Shown here: positions 8,777 to 18,830 of the stretch, piece by piece
Layout: each line of letters starts with the position of its first letter
Numbering within the stretch: position 1 is the first letter of the stretch
Origin: Psychroserpens sp.
Lineage (GTDB): Bacteria; Bacteroidota; Bacteroidia; Flavobacteriales; Flavobacteriaceae
Direction: 5' to 3'
Length of the DNA: 64,000 bases
NCBI GenBank assembly: GCA_017643165.1
Contig: JAEPNY010000003.1
Coordinates: 1-64,000 of the forward strand
Notes under the pieces: generated by a model
Told to the model about the DNA's origin: nothing
The model's database searches: none
Seen by the model: the letters and a program-made list of their open reading frames with translations, nothing else
Position numbers and translations under genes: made by a program

Positions 8777-10042
8777 CTAGAGTAATTCTAATACGCGCTC
8801 GAGAGCCATTCCTCGTGATCCTTTAATTAAGATTAGATTTGAATTCAAATTCAATGAATCAAAGTTGTTTTTTAAACTTTCAAAGGAGTTGAAATAGAAT
8901 ATATGGTCTTGTCTATGTGGTATATTATAAAAATTCTCTCCAACTAAAATTAAGGTTTCTAAACCCATATCGGCTGCAAAATCTGCAATTGTTTGATGTT
9001 CGTGCTCGGCGTCTTCACCAAGCTCAAACATATCACCAAGAATCGCAACCTTTCTTGAATGTGACTGTAGTTTTAGATTACTCAATGCGGCTTTCATACT
9101 CGAAGGATTTGCATTATAGGCGTCTAAAATGATATCGTGACCACTTTGTTTAAGAAGTTGTGATCGATTATTTGTTGGTACATATTCTGATATCGCTTCT
9201 ATAATGTGGTCAATGGGAATCTTAAAATAGTTACCAATAGCAATTGCCACACAAATATTATTAAAATTGTAAGCGCCCGTTAATTGCGTCTTAACAGTTT
9301 TGCCTTGATACTCAAGAATAACAAATGGTTCTGAAGATACTAACGATGTTTTTGTTCCGAATTTAACTAGATGACTGTAATCACCAGCTTGTTTAATCTG
9401 AAGTGGATCAGTTTCGTTTATGAATATGGTTTTACCATGTGCTTTAAGATGAACATATAATTCAGATTTACCTTTAATAACACCTTCTACACCTCCAAAC
9501 CCTTCCAAATGTGCTTTTCCAAAATTTGTGATAAGTCCATAGTCTGGATACGCGATATTCGATAAAAATTCTATCTCTTTCTGGTGATTGGCTCCCATCT
9601 CCACGATAGCTATTTCCGTGGCCTCTGTTAGGGCTAATAAGGTTAACGGAACACCGATGTGATTATTGAGATTACCCAGAGTTGCCGAGGTGTTATATTT
9701 TTTAGATAGAACAGAATATATGAGTTCTTTAGTTGTCGTTTTTCCGTTAGATCCAGTAAGTGAAATTACAGGGATATTTAAGGCTTTACGATGGAGGGTT
9801 GCGAGTTCTTGTAAAGTGAGTAATACATCATTTACAAGAATACATTGGTCATTGTGCTTATAGTCTTCTTCATCAATGATGGCATATTTGGCACCATTTT
9901 CAATTGCTAGTTTAGCAAATTTATTGCCATTGAAATTATCACCTTTCAAGGCAAAAAACAGACAGTCTTTTTTTAGTTTTCGAGTATCAGTACAAACAGA
10001 TTCGCACTCTAAGAAGTACTCGTAAATGGTATTTAAATTCAT
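8777..10042 (-). CDS. murF: UDP-N-acetylmuramoyl-tripeptide--D-alanyl-D-alanine ligase
   Basis: Adds D-Ala-D-Ala to the UDP-MurNAc-tripeptide, the last cytoplasmic ligation of peptidoglycan precursor synthesis. The P-loop is LTGSNGKTTTKE (about residues 95-106), followed by NLNNHIGVP and EMGANHQKEI typical of MurF; the C-terminal domain has DAYNANPSSM and LGDMFELG. Length 421 aa is normal. It lies 66 bases downstream of gldJ on the same strand, with a terminator hairpin between them, so it probably has its own weak promoter. Confidence 0.94.
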   Translation of the reverse strand: MNLNTIYEYFLECESVCTDTRKLKKDCLFFALKGDNFNGNKFAKLAIENGAKYAIIDEEDYKHNDQCILVNDVLLTLQELATLHRKALNIPVISLTGSNGKTTTKELIYSVLSKKYNTSATLGNLNNHIGVPLTLLALTEATEIAIVEMGANHQKEIEFLSNIAYPDYGLITNFGKAHLEGFGGVEGVIKGKSELYVHLKAHGKTIFINETDPLQIKQAGDYSHLVKFGTKTSLVSSEPFVILEYQGKTVKTQLTGAYNFNNICVAIAIGNYFKIPIDHIIEAISEYVPTNNRSQLLKQSGHDIILDAYNANPSSMKAALSNLKLQSHSRKVAILGDMFELGEDAEHEHQTIADFAADMGLETLILVGENFYNIPHRQDHIFYFNSFESLKNNFDSLNLNSNLILIKGSRGMALERVLELL

Positions 10043-10052
10043 AAAATAAAAG

Positions 10053-10088
10053 TAAAAAAAAAGTCCTAATCGAACCGATCAGGACTTT
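10053..10088 (-). terminator. gldJ terminator
   Basis: On the minus strand AAGTCCT...AGGACTT forms an extended stem (inner ATCG/CGAT, one mismatch) followed by a T-run. It sits between gldJ and murF. Confidence 0.8.
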
Positions 10089-10108
10089 CTTTTCTTTATA
10101 AAGAATGA

Positions 10109-11794
10109 TTAATTTCTTCTTTTGTTTTTTCCTTGGCTTTTTGAACCAACTCTAGACATCGCACATCTAAATCCGATATAGTCTGTTGCCATATCCTGTG
10201 GGAAATAACGACGTTGTGCAGGATCGATCCAGTAAGCTCTATCTCTCCAAGATCCACCTTTATACACTCGTACTTCATCATTAATTAATGATGTTCTATC
10301 ATTTGAAGTGTCATATTCCTTTATTAACTGACCAGTTGAATCGCGTTCTACATTATGCTTTGGAGAGTTATACATTTTACGCGTTAAGCTTTCGTTTTCA
10401 GGAGTTTCTTCCTCTTCGAAATTATCGGCATATTGTCTAGAAGATCTAGCATCACCATCACGATAGTTTCTGTTATCACTCTTATCAAAGTTAGTACGTA
10501 AATACGTTTCATTTTGATCAACTCCAACCTGTAAAATTTCACCAGGAAGATTTCTAGCAACTACTTTACCGTTACTTAGTGTATCAAATACAATTTCATC
10601 TGGCGTTACGATCTTAACTTTTCCATCTTCACCTATTGAGTTCTTCGTATAAACGTTACCTCTATAGTAGTTGAAGTCATTAAATTCATCATCAACGATA
10701 GGACGGTAAACATCTGCTACCCATTCCGCTACGTTACCAGCCATATCATAAAGACCATAGTCGTTTGGTTCATATGACATTACTTGAGCCGTAATATCTG
10801 CTCCATCATCTGACCATCCAGCAATTCCACCGTAATCTCCTTTTCCTTGTTTGAAGTTGGCCAATTGGTCACCTTTAGTCTTTCGACGCCCTGAACGTGT
10901 ATATTGACCGTCCCATGGATATTTTTTACGTCCTCTATAAACGTTATAGTTTCTTAATTCGCTTAATCCTAATGCCGCATATTCCCATTCTGCTTCTGTC
11001 GGAAGTCTGTAATCAGGACCAATAATACCAGATTCTCTACGCGCATATCTATTAATAGTATCACCAGCTGCGGTAGTCTGTACTCGACGTCTAGACTTCT
11101 CTGGATTGATAATAGAATCAGCACCACCATATGTTAATGTAGGTGCGTTTATATAAGTATCAACATTAAAATTACTTTCAGCTGAAGAGCTTAAATGAGA
11201 ATCTCTTTCTAAATAACCAGCGTTTTGAAGATCCATTTCTGCTACACGGTCAGTTCTCCAGTTGGCAAATTCCACCGCTTGAATCCAACTTACACCAACT
11301 ACTGGATACTCACCATATCCTGGATGACGTAAATAGTTTTCGGTCATCATTTCAGCATAACCTAAACGGTTTCTCCAAACTAAGGTGTCTGGAAGTGCTC
11401 CTTCATATATTAATCTGTAGTTGTTTTCTTCTGGTGGATAAGTTCTTTTGATCCAATCAAGATATTCAGTATACATCTTATTAGTTACCTCAGTCTCGTC
11501 CATGTAGAATGATTGAACGTGCTGTTGGTTAGGTGAATTGTTCCAGTCATGCATCACATCGTCCTGAACTTTACCCATAGTAAAAGTACCACCTTCGATG
11601 AATACTAAACCTGGAGCTGTTTCTTGTTCTTGGAACTTGTCATTGTACTGAAAACCACCATTTTTATCATTTATTTTCCATCCTGTTGCTCTTGAAACGT
11701 TGTTTGAAGACGATTTTCTGCTGCAACTTACAATAGTTAAAGATACTACCAGGGCCAGTAATACCTTAAGGTTTGCGATGTTTTTCATATCCAT
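10109..11794 (-). CDS. gldJ: gliding motility lipoprotein GldJ
   Basis: Outer-membrane-associated lipoprotein of the gliding/type IX secretion apparatus, a paralogue of GldK. A signal peptide with a lipobox ending IVSC (about residues 21-24) is followed by a formylglycine-generating-enzyme (sulfatase-modifying-factor) fold starting with FIEGGTFTMGKV. Conserved pieces of that fold follow: RLPTEAEWEYAALG, GLYDMAGNVAEWVADVY, and near the C terminus VYKGGSWRDRAYW and GFRCAMSRVG. Length 561 aa fits the GldJ family. Start is MDMK or MK two codons later. Divergent from porU, an arrangement also seen in other Flavobacteria. Confidence 0.93.
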   Translation of the reverse strand: MDMKNIANLKVLLALVVSLTIVSCSRKSSSNNVSRATGWKINDKNGGFQYNDKFQEQETAPGLVFIEGGTFTMGKVQDDVMHDWNNSPNQQHVQSFYMDETEVTNKMYTEYLDWIKRTYPPEENNYRLIYEGALPDTLVWRNRLGYAEMMTENYLRHPGYGEYPVVGVSWIQAVEFANWRTDRVAEMDLQNAGYLERDSHLSSSAESNFNVDTYINAPTLTYGGADSIINPEKSRRRVQTTAAGDTINRYARRESGIIGPDYRLPTEAEWEYAALGLSELRNYNVYRGRKKYPWDGQYTRSGRRKTKGDQLANFKQGKGDYGGIAGWSDDGADITAQVMSYEPNDYGLYDMAGNVAEWVADVYRPIVDDEFNDFNYYRGNVYTKNSIGEDGKVKIVTPDEIVFDTLSNGKVVARNLPGEILQVGVDQNETYLRTNFDKSDNRNYRDGDARSSRQYADNFEEEETPENESLTRKMYNSPKHNVERDSTGQLIKEYDTSNDRTSLINDEVRVYKGGSWRDRAYWIDPAQRRYFPQDMATDYIGFRCAMSRVGSKSQGKNKRRN

Positions 11795-11828
11795 ACTTTT
11801 TAAGTAAGCTAGTTTTAATTTAGAGACG

Positions 11829-11857
11829 CAATATAGTAATTAAAGGTAAACTAACAA
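11829..11857 (-). promoter_or_regulatory. candidate gldJ promoter
   Basis: On the minus strand TTG (11855-11857), a 19-bp spacer and TATATTG (11829-11835), one mismatch from the -7 consensus TAnnTTTG. It lies 35 bases upstream of the gldJ start. Confidence 0.5.
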
Positions 11858-11872
11858 CATTTTTTGCCATTT

Positions 11873-11894
11873 AAATGCAAAAAAAGTTGCATTT
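11873..11894. repeat. inverted repeat in the gldJ-porU divergent region
   Basis: Eight-bp perfect arms AAATGCAA and TTGCATTT separated by AAAAAG. It lies between the two divergent promoters; it could be an operator or simply a hairpin. Confidence 0.5.
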
Positions 11895-11963
11895 CATCCC
11901 TTTTTTTGTACCATATAACGGATTTTTAATCAGTTTATCGATGTATTTTGCTGTTAATAACGG

Positions 11964-11993
11964 TTGAATAAATCAATTATTGTTGTAATTTTG
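11964..11993 (+). promoter_or_regulatory. porU promoter, Bacteroidota type
   Basis: TTG (11964-11966), 19-bp spacer, TAATTTTG (11986-11993): a full match to the -33/-7 consensus. The porU ATG is 53 bases downstream. Confidence 0.7.
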
Positions 11994-12045
11994 AATAAAA
12001 AAATAAGACACTATAATATCGCAAGTATATAGACGTTATTTGACT

Positions 12046-15000
12046 ATGAAAAAGAAACTACTATTGCCATTACTTCTTTGGTCCTTTTTGGGGTTTTCTC
12101 AACAAAAACAATTTACAATAAATTGGGATGAACCAATTACCCTTGAAACTTCTACAGACCAAATTGTTGTACCAAGTTTTGATAAGAAGCATTTTAACTT
12201 TACCTACAAGAAAGGTCTTATCTATTATGCATTATGGGATGAAAACAGTATAGTCGATGAAAATTCGGTAGCATTAAGTCAAGTTAATTATGTTAATTTA
12301 ACTACAGCTGATTTAAAGCAGTTACCGCTTTCAACGATTCCTGAAGCTCCAGTTCTTAAGCTTAGAAATTCAATAGATAGAGATGATGTGTCGGCATATT
12401 TGGAAATATCGCCAATCATTAATGACAACGGAATTTATAAAAAGATTACTTCTTTTACTGTAGACTACGAATTTGGTGGTCTTTCTCGTTCGGCACAAAA
12501 CACACAAGACATCACAAATTCAGTATTAAGCATCGGAACATGGCATCGTTTTTATGTAGATAAATCTGGAGTATTTAGACTTAGTAGAGCATTTCTCAAT
12601 TCAATAGGTGTAAATACAAACGTCGATCCAAGAAATATTAAGATATACGGAAATGGTGGTGCAATGTTACCTGTGGCTAATGATGAATTCTATCCCTTTG
12701 ACCTCACTGAAAACGCGATTCAGATCGTTGGAGAGGAAGATGGTGTATTTAATAATGATGATTATATATTGTTTTATGCAGAAGGACCTACCGGGTTCAA
12801 TGAGGATAGTGATACCAATTTAAACCTATACTCTGATAAATCTTATTATTACGTAACGACGCAAGGTGGATTTGGTAAACGCATGCAATCGATTGATGAA
12901 CCTGATGACGACCCAACTTTAGAAGTAAACACCTTTGAAGACTATCAATTTTATGAAGTCGATGAAACCAATTTGGCAAAAATTGGACGTCGCTGGTTTG
13001 GTGAACGTTTTGATATTGAAAATGAGCAAGATTTTACTTTTAGCTTTCCAAATCTTGTGTCTTCAGAACCAGCCAGAGTTAGAGTAATTACAGCTGGGAT
13101 AAGTGAAACTACCGAAACAAGTATGCAAATCTTATTAAATGGTTCCTTAGTTAGTACGCTTAATTATGTGATTATTGATGATCCTATTTTAGCTGATGGT
13201 GCTACGTATCAAGATCAAGTGAATTTGCCGTCTTCTGATGTTTTGGTTAAATTGATTTACAATAATAATAGTAACCCATCGGCCTTTGGATACTTAGATT
13301 TTATTTCGATTGAAGCGACGCGCGCATTGACTTTCGAAGGTTCACAAATAATTTTCAAAAAAGATGAAGTTGCACTCAACCCAGGCGTAGTTAGGTATGC
13401 AATTTCAAATGCAAATAATGTTCAAGAAGTATGGGATATTACCGATAAGTATAATGTTCGCCGTATTCTTAATACTGATTCAAGTTCAAATTTTGAGTTT
13501 AAAGACGTTGCTGGTGTTGCAAAACGATATCTCACAGTTACAAATTTAGACTATTATCAACCACTTCGAGATGCGAACACCTCAGTTGCTAATCAAAATA
13601 TTAAGGGAACAATCTTTCAAAATGCGCAAGGAGAGTTTGAAGATATTGATTATATCATTGTAGCTCATAACAATTATATCACGCAAGCTGAACGACTAGC
13701 ACAAATCAATCGTAATATTTACAATCTTAATGTTAAGGTGGTGACATTGAACGAGATTTATCACGAATTCAGTTCTGGAAACCCAGATATAACTGCGATC
13801 AGAAATATGGTGAAATACGTCTATAATAACGCGAGTTCACCCGAAAACAGAATTAAATATTTGTGCTTATTTGGTGACGCTTCTTATGACTATAAAGATC
13901 GGATATCAAATAATACCAATATTGTTCCTATTTGGAATTCTGTTGAAAGTTTTAGTCTTACCTCTTCATTTATTTCTGATGATTACTATGGTATGATGGA
14001 TGATAATGAAGGTTTTATGCAAATCCAAGATCGATTAGACATTGCTGTAGGTAGAATTCTTGCCGATACGCCCCAAAGAGCTAAAGAGTTGGTAGATAAA
14101 ATTGAAGGGTATTATGCGGAAGAAGCCTATGGAAGTTGGCGTAATAATTTTATCGTGATTTCTGATGATGTCGACAAATCATGGGAAACTGTATTACAAG
14201 GAACAACTGATGCCATTGGTGATGAAGTGACTAACGAAAAACCATTTGTAAATTCCATTAAGATTCATACCGATGCATTTCAACAACAAGCCACGGCAAG
14301 TGGTCAGCGATATCCTGAGGTTAATAAGGCCATTAAGGATGCAATCGAAGTTGGTGCATTAGTCGTCAATTATTTTGGTCACGGAGGAGAAGATGGGCTC
14401 AGTGGTGAGCGTATATTTACAAAAAACGATGCGCAAGACATACGAAATGTGTGTAAGTTTCCATTGTTCGTAACTGTAACTTGTGAATATACAAAGTTTG
14501 ATAACCCACAGCGATTAACTGCAGGAGAATTTACCTATTGGAACACTGAAGGTGGATCGATAGCACTTATAACGACAACCCGTCAAATATTCGTAACGAT
14601 TGGAGTTTCATTTAACGAAGTATTAGATCAGTATCTATTTAGTTATGGATCTAATGATTATCCAACTATGGCTGAAGCTTTACGTTTAACTAAAAATGAT
14701 GATGGCGTGGTTGGAAGTCCTCAAAAGTCTCTAGTGTTTTATATTGGAGATCCTGCAATGAAATTAGCTTTTCCAGATCCGCAAATTCAGCTTACAGCAA
14801 TTAATGATATTCCTTTAACCGACTTTAATGAACCCTTAAAAGCATTAGATCGTGTTAAGATGTCTGGTCAGATCTTAAGTGAATCGGGAAGCTTCTTGTC
14901 TAACTATAACGGGATTGTAACTGCAACAGTTTTTGATAAGAATATAGCGCGTCAAACCTTAGGTAATGATAACACTACTGACAATGGAACATTAATTATC

Positions 15001-15888
15001 CTCGATTTTGAAACTATAGGTGAAACTTTATTTAAAGGTCAGGCTACAGTGACAAATGGAGAATTTGATTTTGAGTTTGTTGTTCCTAGAGATATAGGAA
15101 TTCCTGTTGGACCAGGAAAAGTAAGTTTCTATGCAAAAGAAGAGAATGTTTTAGATGATAAAGCTGGTTATAATTTTGATATTCAAGTAGGTGGTATCAA
15201 TGAAAATGCTGAAGAGGATAATGTTGGTCCTGTCATTACTTTATTTATGAATGACGAAAATTTCGTTTCTGGTGGAATTACGAATGAACAACCAACACTC
15301 ATCGCAAAATTGCAAGATGATAATGGTATTAATACGGCTAGTGGTATAGGTCATGACATTACCGCAATTATTGATGGAGACGAAACAAATCCGTTTATAT
15401 TGAATGATTATTACCAAGCCAACGTAGATGATTACCAACGTGGTGCATTGAGTTATGCGTTTAGAGAATTAGAATCAGGTTTACATACATTAACGTTAAA
15501 AGCTTGGGACGTCTATAATAATTCTTCAACTGCAGAAATAGAGTTTTTAGTTAGAGATAAAGACGAAGAACTCGTTATAACCAATGTCCTTAATTATCCG
15601 AATCCGTTCATTGATTACACTGAATTTTGGTTTAATCACAATAGTTCAGATGTTTTAGACGTTTCAGTACAGATATTTACGGTTTCAGGTAAACTTGTTA
15701 GAACTTTAAATGGTCAAACCACTGGAGGTAGTAAAGTAACAAGCTCACTTTCTAAAGATATTGTTTGGGATGGCCGAGACGATTTTGGTGAAAAAATTGG
15801 AAAAGGGGTTTACATTTATAAACTAAAAGTAAGATCTAACCGTTTAAATAAACAAGTTGAAAAAATCGAAAAACTTGTCATACTATAA
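12046..15888 (+). CDS. porU: type IX secretion system sortase PorU
   Basis: Cell-surface gingipain-like cysteine peptidase that removes the C-terminal signal of T9SS cargo and attaches it to the surface. An ATG start at 12046 gives 1280 aa with a signal peptide (MKKKLLLPLLLWSFLGFSQ); the frame opens six bases earlier at TTG. The C25 peptidase domain lies in the middle third, with catalytic-type His779 in YFGHGGEDG and Cys813 in TVTCEYTKF. The C terminus has a FlgD-like/CTD beta-sandwich (NYPNPF, FTVSGKLVRTL, GKGVYIYKL), as PorU itself carries a retained CTD. First gene of the run to porV. Confidence 0.95.
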   Translation: MKKKLLLPLLLWSFLGFSQQKQFTINWDEPITLETSTDQIVVPSFDKKHFNFTYKKGLIYYALWDENSIVDENSVALSQVNYVNLTTADLKQLPLSTIPEAPVLKLRNSIDRDDVSAYLEISPIINDNGIYKKITSFTVDYEFGGLSRSAQNTQDITNSVLSIGTWHRFYVDKSGVFRLSRAFLNSIGVNTNVDPRNIKIYGNGGAMLPVANDEFYPFDLTENAIQIVGEEDGVFNNDDYILFYAEGPTGFNEDSDTNLNLYSDKSYYYVTTQGGFGKRMQSIDEPDDDPTLEVNTFEDYQFYEVDETNLAKIGRRWFGERFDIENEQDFTFSFPNLVSSEPARVRVITAGISETTETSMQILLNGSLVSTLNYVIIDDPILADGATYQDQVNLPSSDVLVKLIYNNNSNPSAFGYLDFISIEATRALTFEGSQIIFKKDEVALNPGVVRYAISNANNVQEVWDITDKYNVRRILNTDSSSNFEFKDVAGVAKRYLTVTNLDYYQPLRDANTSVANQNIKGTIFQNAQGEFEDIDYIIVAHNNYITQAERLAQINRNIYNLNVKVVTLNEIYHEFSSGNPDITAIRNMVKYVYNNASSPENRIKYLCLFGDASYDYKDRISNNTNIVPIWNSVESFSLTSSFISDDYYGMMDDNEGFMQIQDRLDIAVGRILADTPQRAKELVDKIEGYYAEEAYGSWRNNFIVISDDVDKSWETVLQGTTDAIGDEVTNEKPFVNSIKIHTDAFQQQATASGQRYPEVNKAIKDAIEVGALVVNYFGHGGEDGLSGERIFTKNDAQDIRNVCKFPLFVTVTCEYTKFDNPQRLTAGEFTYWNTEGGSIALITTTRQIFVTIGVSFNEVLDQYLFSYGSNDYPTMAEALRLTKNDDGVVGSPQKSLVFYIGDPAMKLAFPDPQIQLTAINDIPLTDFNEPLKALDRVKMSGQILSESGSFLSNYNGIVTATVFDKNIARQTLGNDNTTDNGTLIILDFETIGETLFKGQATVTNGEFDFEFVVPRDIGIPVGPGKVSFYAKEENVLDDKAGYNFDIQVGGINENAEEDNVGPVITLFMNDENFVSGGITNEQPTLIAKLQDDNGINTASGIGHDITAIIDGDETNPFILNDYYQANVDDYQRGALSYAFRELESGLHTLTLKAWDVYNNSSTAEIEFLVRDKDEELVITNVLNYPNPFIDYTEFWFNHNSSDVLDVSVQIFTVSGKLVRTLNGQTTGGSKVTSSLSKDIVWDGRDDFGEKIGKGVYIYKLKVRSNRLNKQVEKIEKLVIL

Positions 15889-15935
15889 TAAAGATTTATA
15901 TTTGCTTAACATTTTCAATGGCTTGACGTCTTGAA

Positions 15936-17183
15936 ATGAACATGAAATTACATATGAAAAAATACATACTAGCCCTTATTACACTTACGCTATTTAGTCA
16001 ATTAAATGCCCAAGAGACGATTACATTTCCAAATCAGTCCACCGTTATCACAACTGGTGTTCCGTTTATGTTAATCGCACCAGATGCGCGTTCAGCTGGT
16101 ATGGGAGATATTGGAGTTGCGACTTCTGTTGATGCATACGCTCAGCAATGGAATGCTGCAAAATATACCTTTTCTGAGGCTAAATCAGGAATAGCTGTTA
16201 GTTATACGCCATATTTAAGCCGTTTAGTAAACGATATCTCAATTGCGTATTTAACTTATTTTAATAGAATAAACGAAAGAAGTGCTTTTGGATTTAGTTT
16301 CAAATATTTCGGATTAGGTGAAATTGAGATTCGTCCAGATGAATTCTCACAGCCGTTAATAGAAAAACCTAATGAATTTACTGTTGATGCATCATATTCC
16401 TTGAGACTTGCAGATCAATTCTCAATGTCTGTAGCATTAAGATACTTGCGCTCTGACCTCAGAATTCAGGCCGTTGATGCAAATGCTCAGGCTGCTGGTT
16501 CATTTGGTGTTGATATTACAGGATATTATCAAAGTGAAGAAGAAGCGTATAATAGTTTTAACGGTAGAACTAGATTAGGATTTGCCATTCAAAATTTAGG
16601 ACCTAAAATTAAATATGATGATGGTGGTCGTGAAAACTTCTTACCTACAAACCTTCGTTTAGGAGGTGGATTTGATTTTATTTTTGATGAATACAATAAA
16701 TTGGCTTTGACAGCTGAGGTTACAAAATTATTGGTGCCAACACCACCATTATTTGGATTTGTTGACACGAATGGTGATGGTGAGCAGACTGTTGATGATC
16801 CATCTACGCCAGATGTAAATGAAAGTGAACCAACAATTATTACAGGTGGTCAATCCAACGATGTAAGTTTCTTGTCAGGAGTATTTCAATCTTTTGGTGA
16901 TGCACCAGGAGGATTTAGTGAAGAACTAAAAGAATTTACTTGGGCTATTGGTGCTGAGTACTTATATCAAGAATCATTTGCTTTTAGAGCAGGTTACTTT
17001 AATGAAAGTGAAGAAAAAGGTGCGCGTAAATTCTTTGCGCTGGGAGCTGGATTTAAATATACAACTATCAATTTGGACTTGTCTTATTTATTCTCTGCTT
17101 CAAAAGTACAGAGTCCTTTAGAAAACACACTTCGTTTTTCTTTGACCTTTAATTTCGGAGATGGCGAATATGACGAATATTAG
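15936..17183 (+). CDS. porV: type IX secretion outer-membrane protein PorV
   Basis: Beta-barrel shuttle that brings T9SS substrates from the translocon to PorU. The N terminus holds a signal peptide ending LNAQ; either the ATG at 15936 or the one at 15954 (MKKYILAL) could be the start, the latter giving a cleaner signal. The mature protein opens with the family block TTGVPFMLIAPDARSAGMGD and continues as amphipathic strands, with an acidic insert rich in Asp and Gly (about 272-285) and a C-terminal strand ending in an aromatic-rich segment. It follows porU by 47 bases. Confidence 0.95.
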   Translation: MNMKLHMKKYILALITLTLFSQLNAQETITFPNQSTVITTGVPFMLIAPDARSAGMGDIGVATSVDAYAQQWNAAKYTFSEAKSGIAVSYTPYLSRLVNDISIAYLTYFNRINERSAFGFSFKYFGLGEIEIRPDEFSQPLIEKPNEFTVDASYSLRLADQFSMSVALRYLRSDLRIQAVDANAQAAGSFGVDITGYYQSEEEAYNSFNGRTRLGFAIQNLGPKIKYDDGGRENFLPTNLRLGGGFDFIFDEYNKLALTAEVTKLLVPTPPLFGFVDTNGDGEQTVDDPSTPDVNESEPTIITGGQSNDVSFLSGVFQSFGDAPGGFSEELKEFTWAIGAEYLYQESFAFRAGYFNESEEKGARKFFALGAGFKYTTINLDLSYLFSASKVQSPLENTLRFSLTFNFGDGEYDEY

Positions 17184-17205
17184 TCGTCGCATAAAATTAC
17201 TACAG

Positions 17206-17237
17206 AAAAACTATTGTTCGAAAGCAATAGTTTTTTT
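17206..17237 (+). terminator. terminator of porU-porV
   Basis: Eleven-bp stem AAAAACTATTG/CAATAGTTTTT with loop TTCGAAAG and a T-run, between porV and cdd. Confidence 0.85.
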
Positions 17238-17254
17238 GTCTAAACTCATTTGTA

Positions 17255-17737
17255 ATGAAGGAGGTAAAAATAGAATCGCAGCTTATTGTTTATAATAATG
17301 TTGATGAATTACCAGACAACATTGCTTCCCTTATGGAAAAGGCCAAGGAAGCAAGATTAAGAGCATATGCGCCTTACTCAAAGTTTCTCGTTGGAGCTGC
17401 AATATTGCTAGATAATGGTGAAGTAGTCACAGGTAACAATCAAGAAAATGCTTCGTATCCATCAGGGCTTTGTGCCGAGCGTACAGCCATTTATTATGCA
17501 GGTTCAAAATATCCCGATGCAAAGATCTTAAGTATGGCGTTAACAGCTGGTTCACAAGAGCAATCTAATTCTACCCCAATTCCACCTTGTGGCGCTTGCC
17601 GTCAATCTATTGCAGAATATGAAGTGAAACAAGATGAGCCTATAGAAATATACTTTATGGGTACCACTGGAAAGGTCGTAAAATCTCACTCTTTGGCAAA
17701 TTTGTTACCTCTTGGATTTGATCGTAGTTTCCTATAA
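17255..17737 (+). CDS. cdd: cytidine deaminase
   Basis: Zinc-dependent deamination of cytidine and deoxycytidine for pyrimidine salvage. The catalytic motifs are CAERTAI (zinc Cys plus the proton-shuttling Glu) and PPCGACRQ (the other two zinc Cys), spaced as in the homotetrameric class. YAPYSKFLVGAA near residue 45 is the substrate-binding block. Length 160 aa is slightly longer than the 130-residue minimum because of an N-terminal extension. It follows the porV terminator and precedes pdhA, a neighbourhood recurrent in this family. Confidence 0.94.
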   Translation: MKEVKIESQLIVYNNVDELPDNIASLMEKAKEARLRAYAPYSKFLVGAAILLDNGEVVTGNNQENASYPSGLCAERTAIYYAGSKYPDAKILSMALTAGSQEQSNSTPIPPCGACRQSIAEYEVKQDEPIEIYFMGTTGKVVKSHSLANLLPLGFDRSFL

Positions 17738-17828
17738 CGATTTCGTAATAAATTTTACGATTTTCGGTTTTTTCATATCTAACTAAAGTGTTACTTTTGT
17801 TATTCGTTTAAATAATTTAACGTCACCA

Positions 17829-18827
17829 ATGCAAAAAATAACTAAAGAAGTTTATCTAAAATGGTATGAAGACATGCTATTTTGGAGAAAGTTTGAGGAT
17901 AAACTAGCTGCAGTATATATTCAACAAAAAGTAAGAGGATTTCTTCACCTCTATAACGGTCAAGAAGCTGTATTAGCTGGTGCATTACACGCAATGGATT
18001 TAACAAAAGATAAGATGATTACAGCTTATCGAAACCATGTTCAACCTATTGGAATGGGTGAAGACCCTAAACGTGTTATGGCAGAATTATATGGAAAAGC
18101 AACTGGAACATCACAAGGTCTAGGAGGATCTATGCATATCTTTTCGAAGGAACACAGGTTTTATGGAGGTCACGGTATTGTAGGTGGTCAAATTCCATTA
18201 GGTGCTGGAATTGCATTTGGAGATAAGTATCATGATCGTGATGCGGTAACAATTTGTTGTTTTGGTGATGGTGCTGCACGTCAAGGATCACTTCATGAAT
18301 CGTTTAATCTAGCAATGCTTTGGAATTTACCAGTAGTATTTGTGTGTGAAAATAATGGTTATGCAATGGGTACTTCAGTTGAGCGAACAGCAAACCACAC
18401 TGATATATGGAAATTAGGTCTTGGTTATGAAATGCCATGTGGACCAGTTGACGGGATGAATCCTGTTAAGGTTGCAGAAGCATTTGACGAGGCCATTACT
18501 AGAGCACGTACAGGTGGCGGACCAACATTCTTAGAAGTAAAAACTTACCGTTACCGTGGTCATTCTATGAGTGATGCACAGCATTACAGAACGAAAGAAG
18601 AAGTAGAAGAATACAAGAAGATAGATCCGATTACACAAGTCAAAGATATTCTATTAGAGAAGAAATATGCGACTGAAGATGATATTAAAGAAATCGATAA
18701 GCGCGTTAAGGATTTAGTTAAGGAATGTGAGAAATTCGCAGAAGAATCTCCATATCCAGATTTAAATGTGATGTACGATTCTGTATATGAACAAGAGGAT
18801 TATCCGTTTATACAACACAAAATTTAA
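17829..18827 (+). CDS. pdhA: pyruvate dehydrogenase E1 component, alpha subunit
   Basis: Thiamine-diphosphate-dependent decarboxylation of pyruvate and acetyl transfer to the E2 lipoyl group. The ThDP/Mg motif starts GDGAARQGSLHES (about residue 144) and closes with ENNGYAMGT. The HGIVGGQIPLGAG stretch and the phosphorylation-loop-like RYRGHSMSD are conserved in E1-alpha. Length 332 aa is normal. A -7 box TACTTTTG (17792-17799) lies 30 bases before the ATG. pdhC starts 3 bases after its stop; E1-beta is not adjacent, so it must be encoded elsewhere. Confidence 0.94.
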   Translation: MQKITKEVYLKWYEDMLFWRKFEDKLAAVYIQQKVRGFLHLYNGQEAVLAGALHAMDLTKDKMITAYRNHVQPIGMGEDPKRVMAELYGKATGTSQGLGGSMHIFSKEHRFYGGHGIVGGQIPLGAGIAFGDKYHDRDAVTICCFGDGAARQGSLHESFNLAMLWNLPVVFVCENNGYAMGTSVERTANHTDIWKLGLGYEMPCGPVDGMNPVKVAEAFDEAITRARTGGGPTFLEVKTYRYRGHSMSDAQHYRTKEEVEEYKKIDPITQVKDILLEKKYATEDDIKEIDKRVKDLVKECEKFAEESPYPDLNVMYDSVYEQEDYPFIQHKI

Positions 18828-18830
18828 GCT

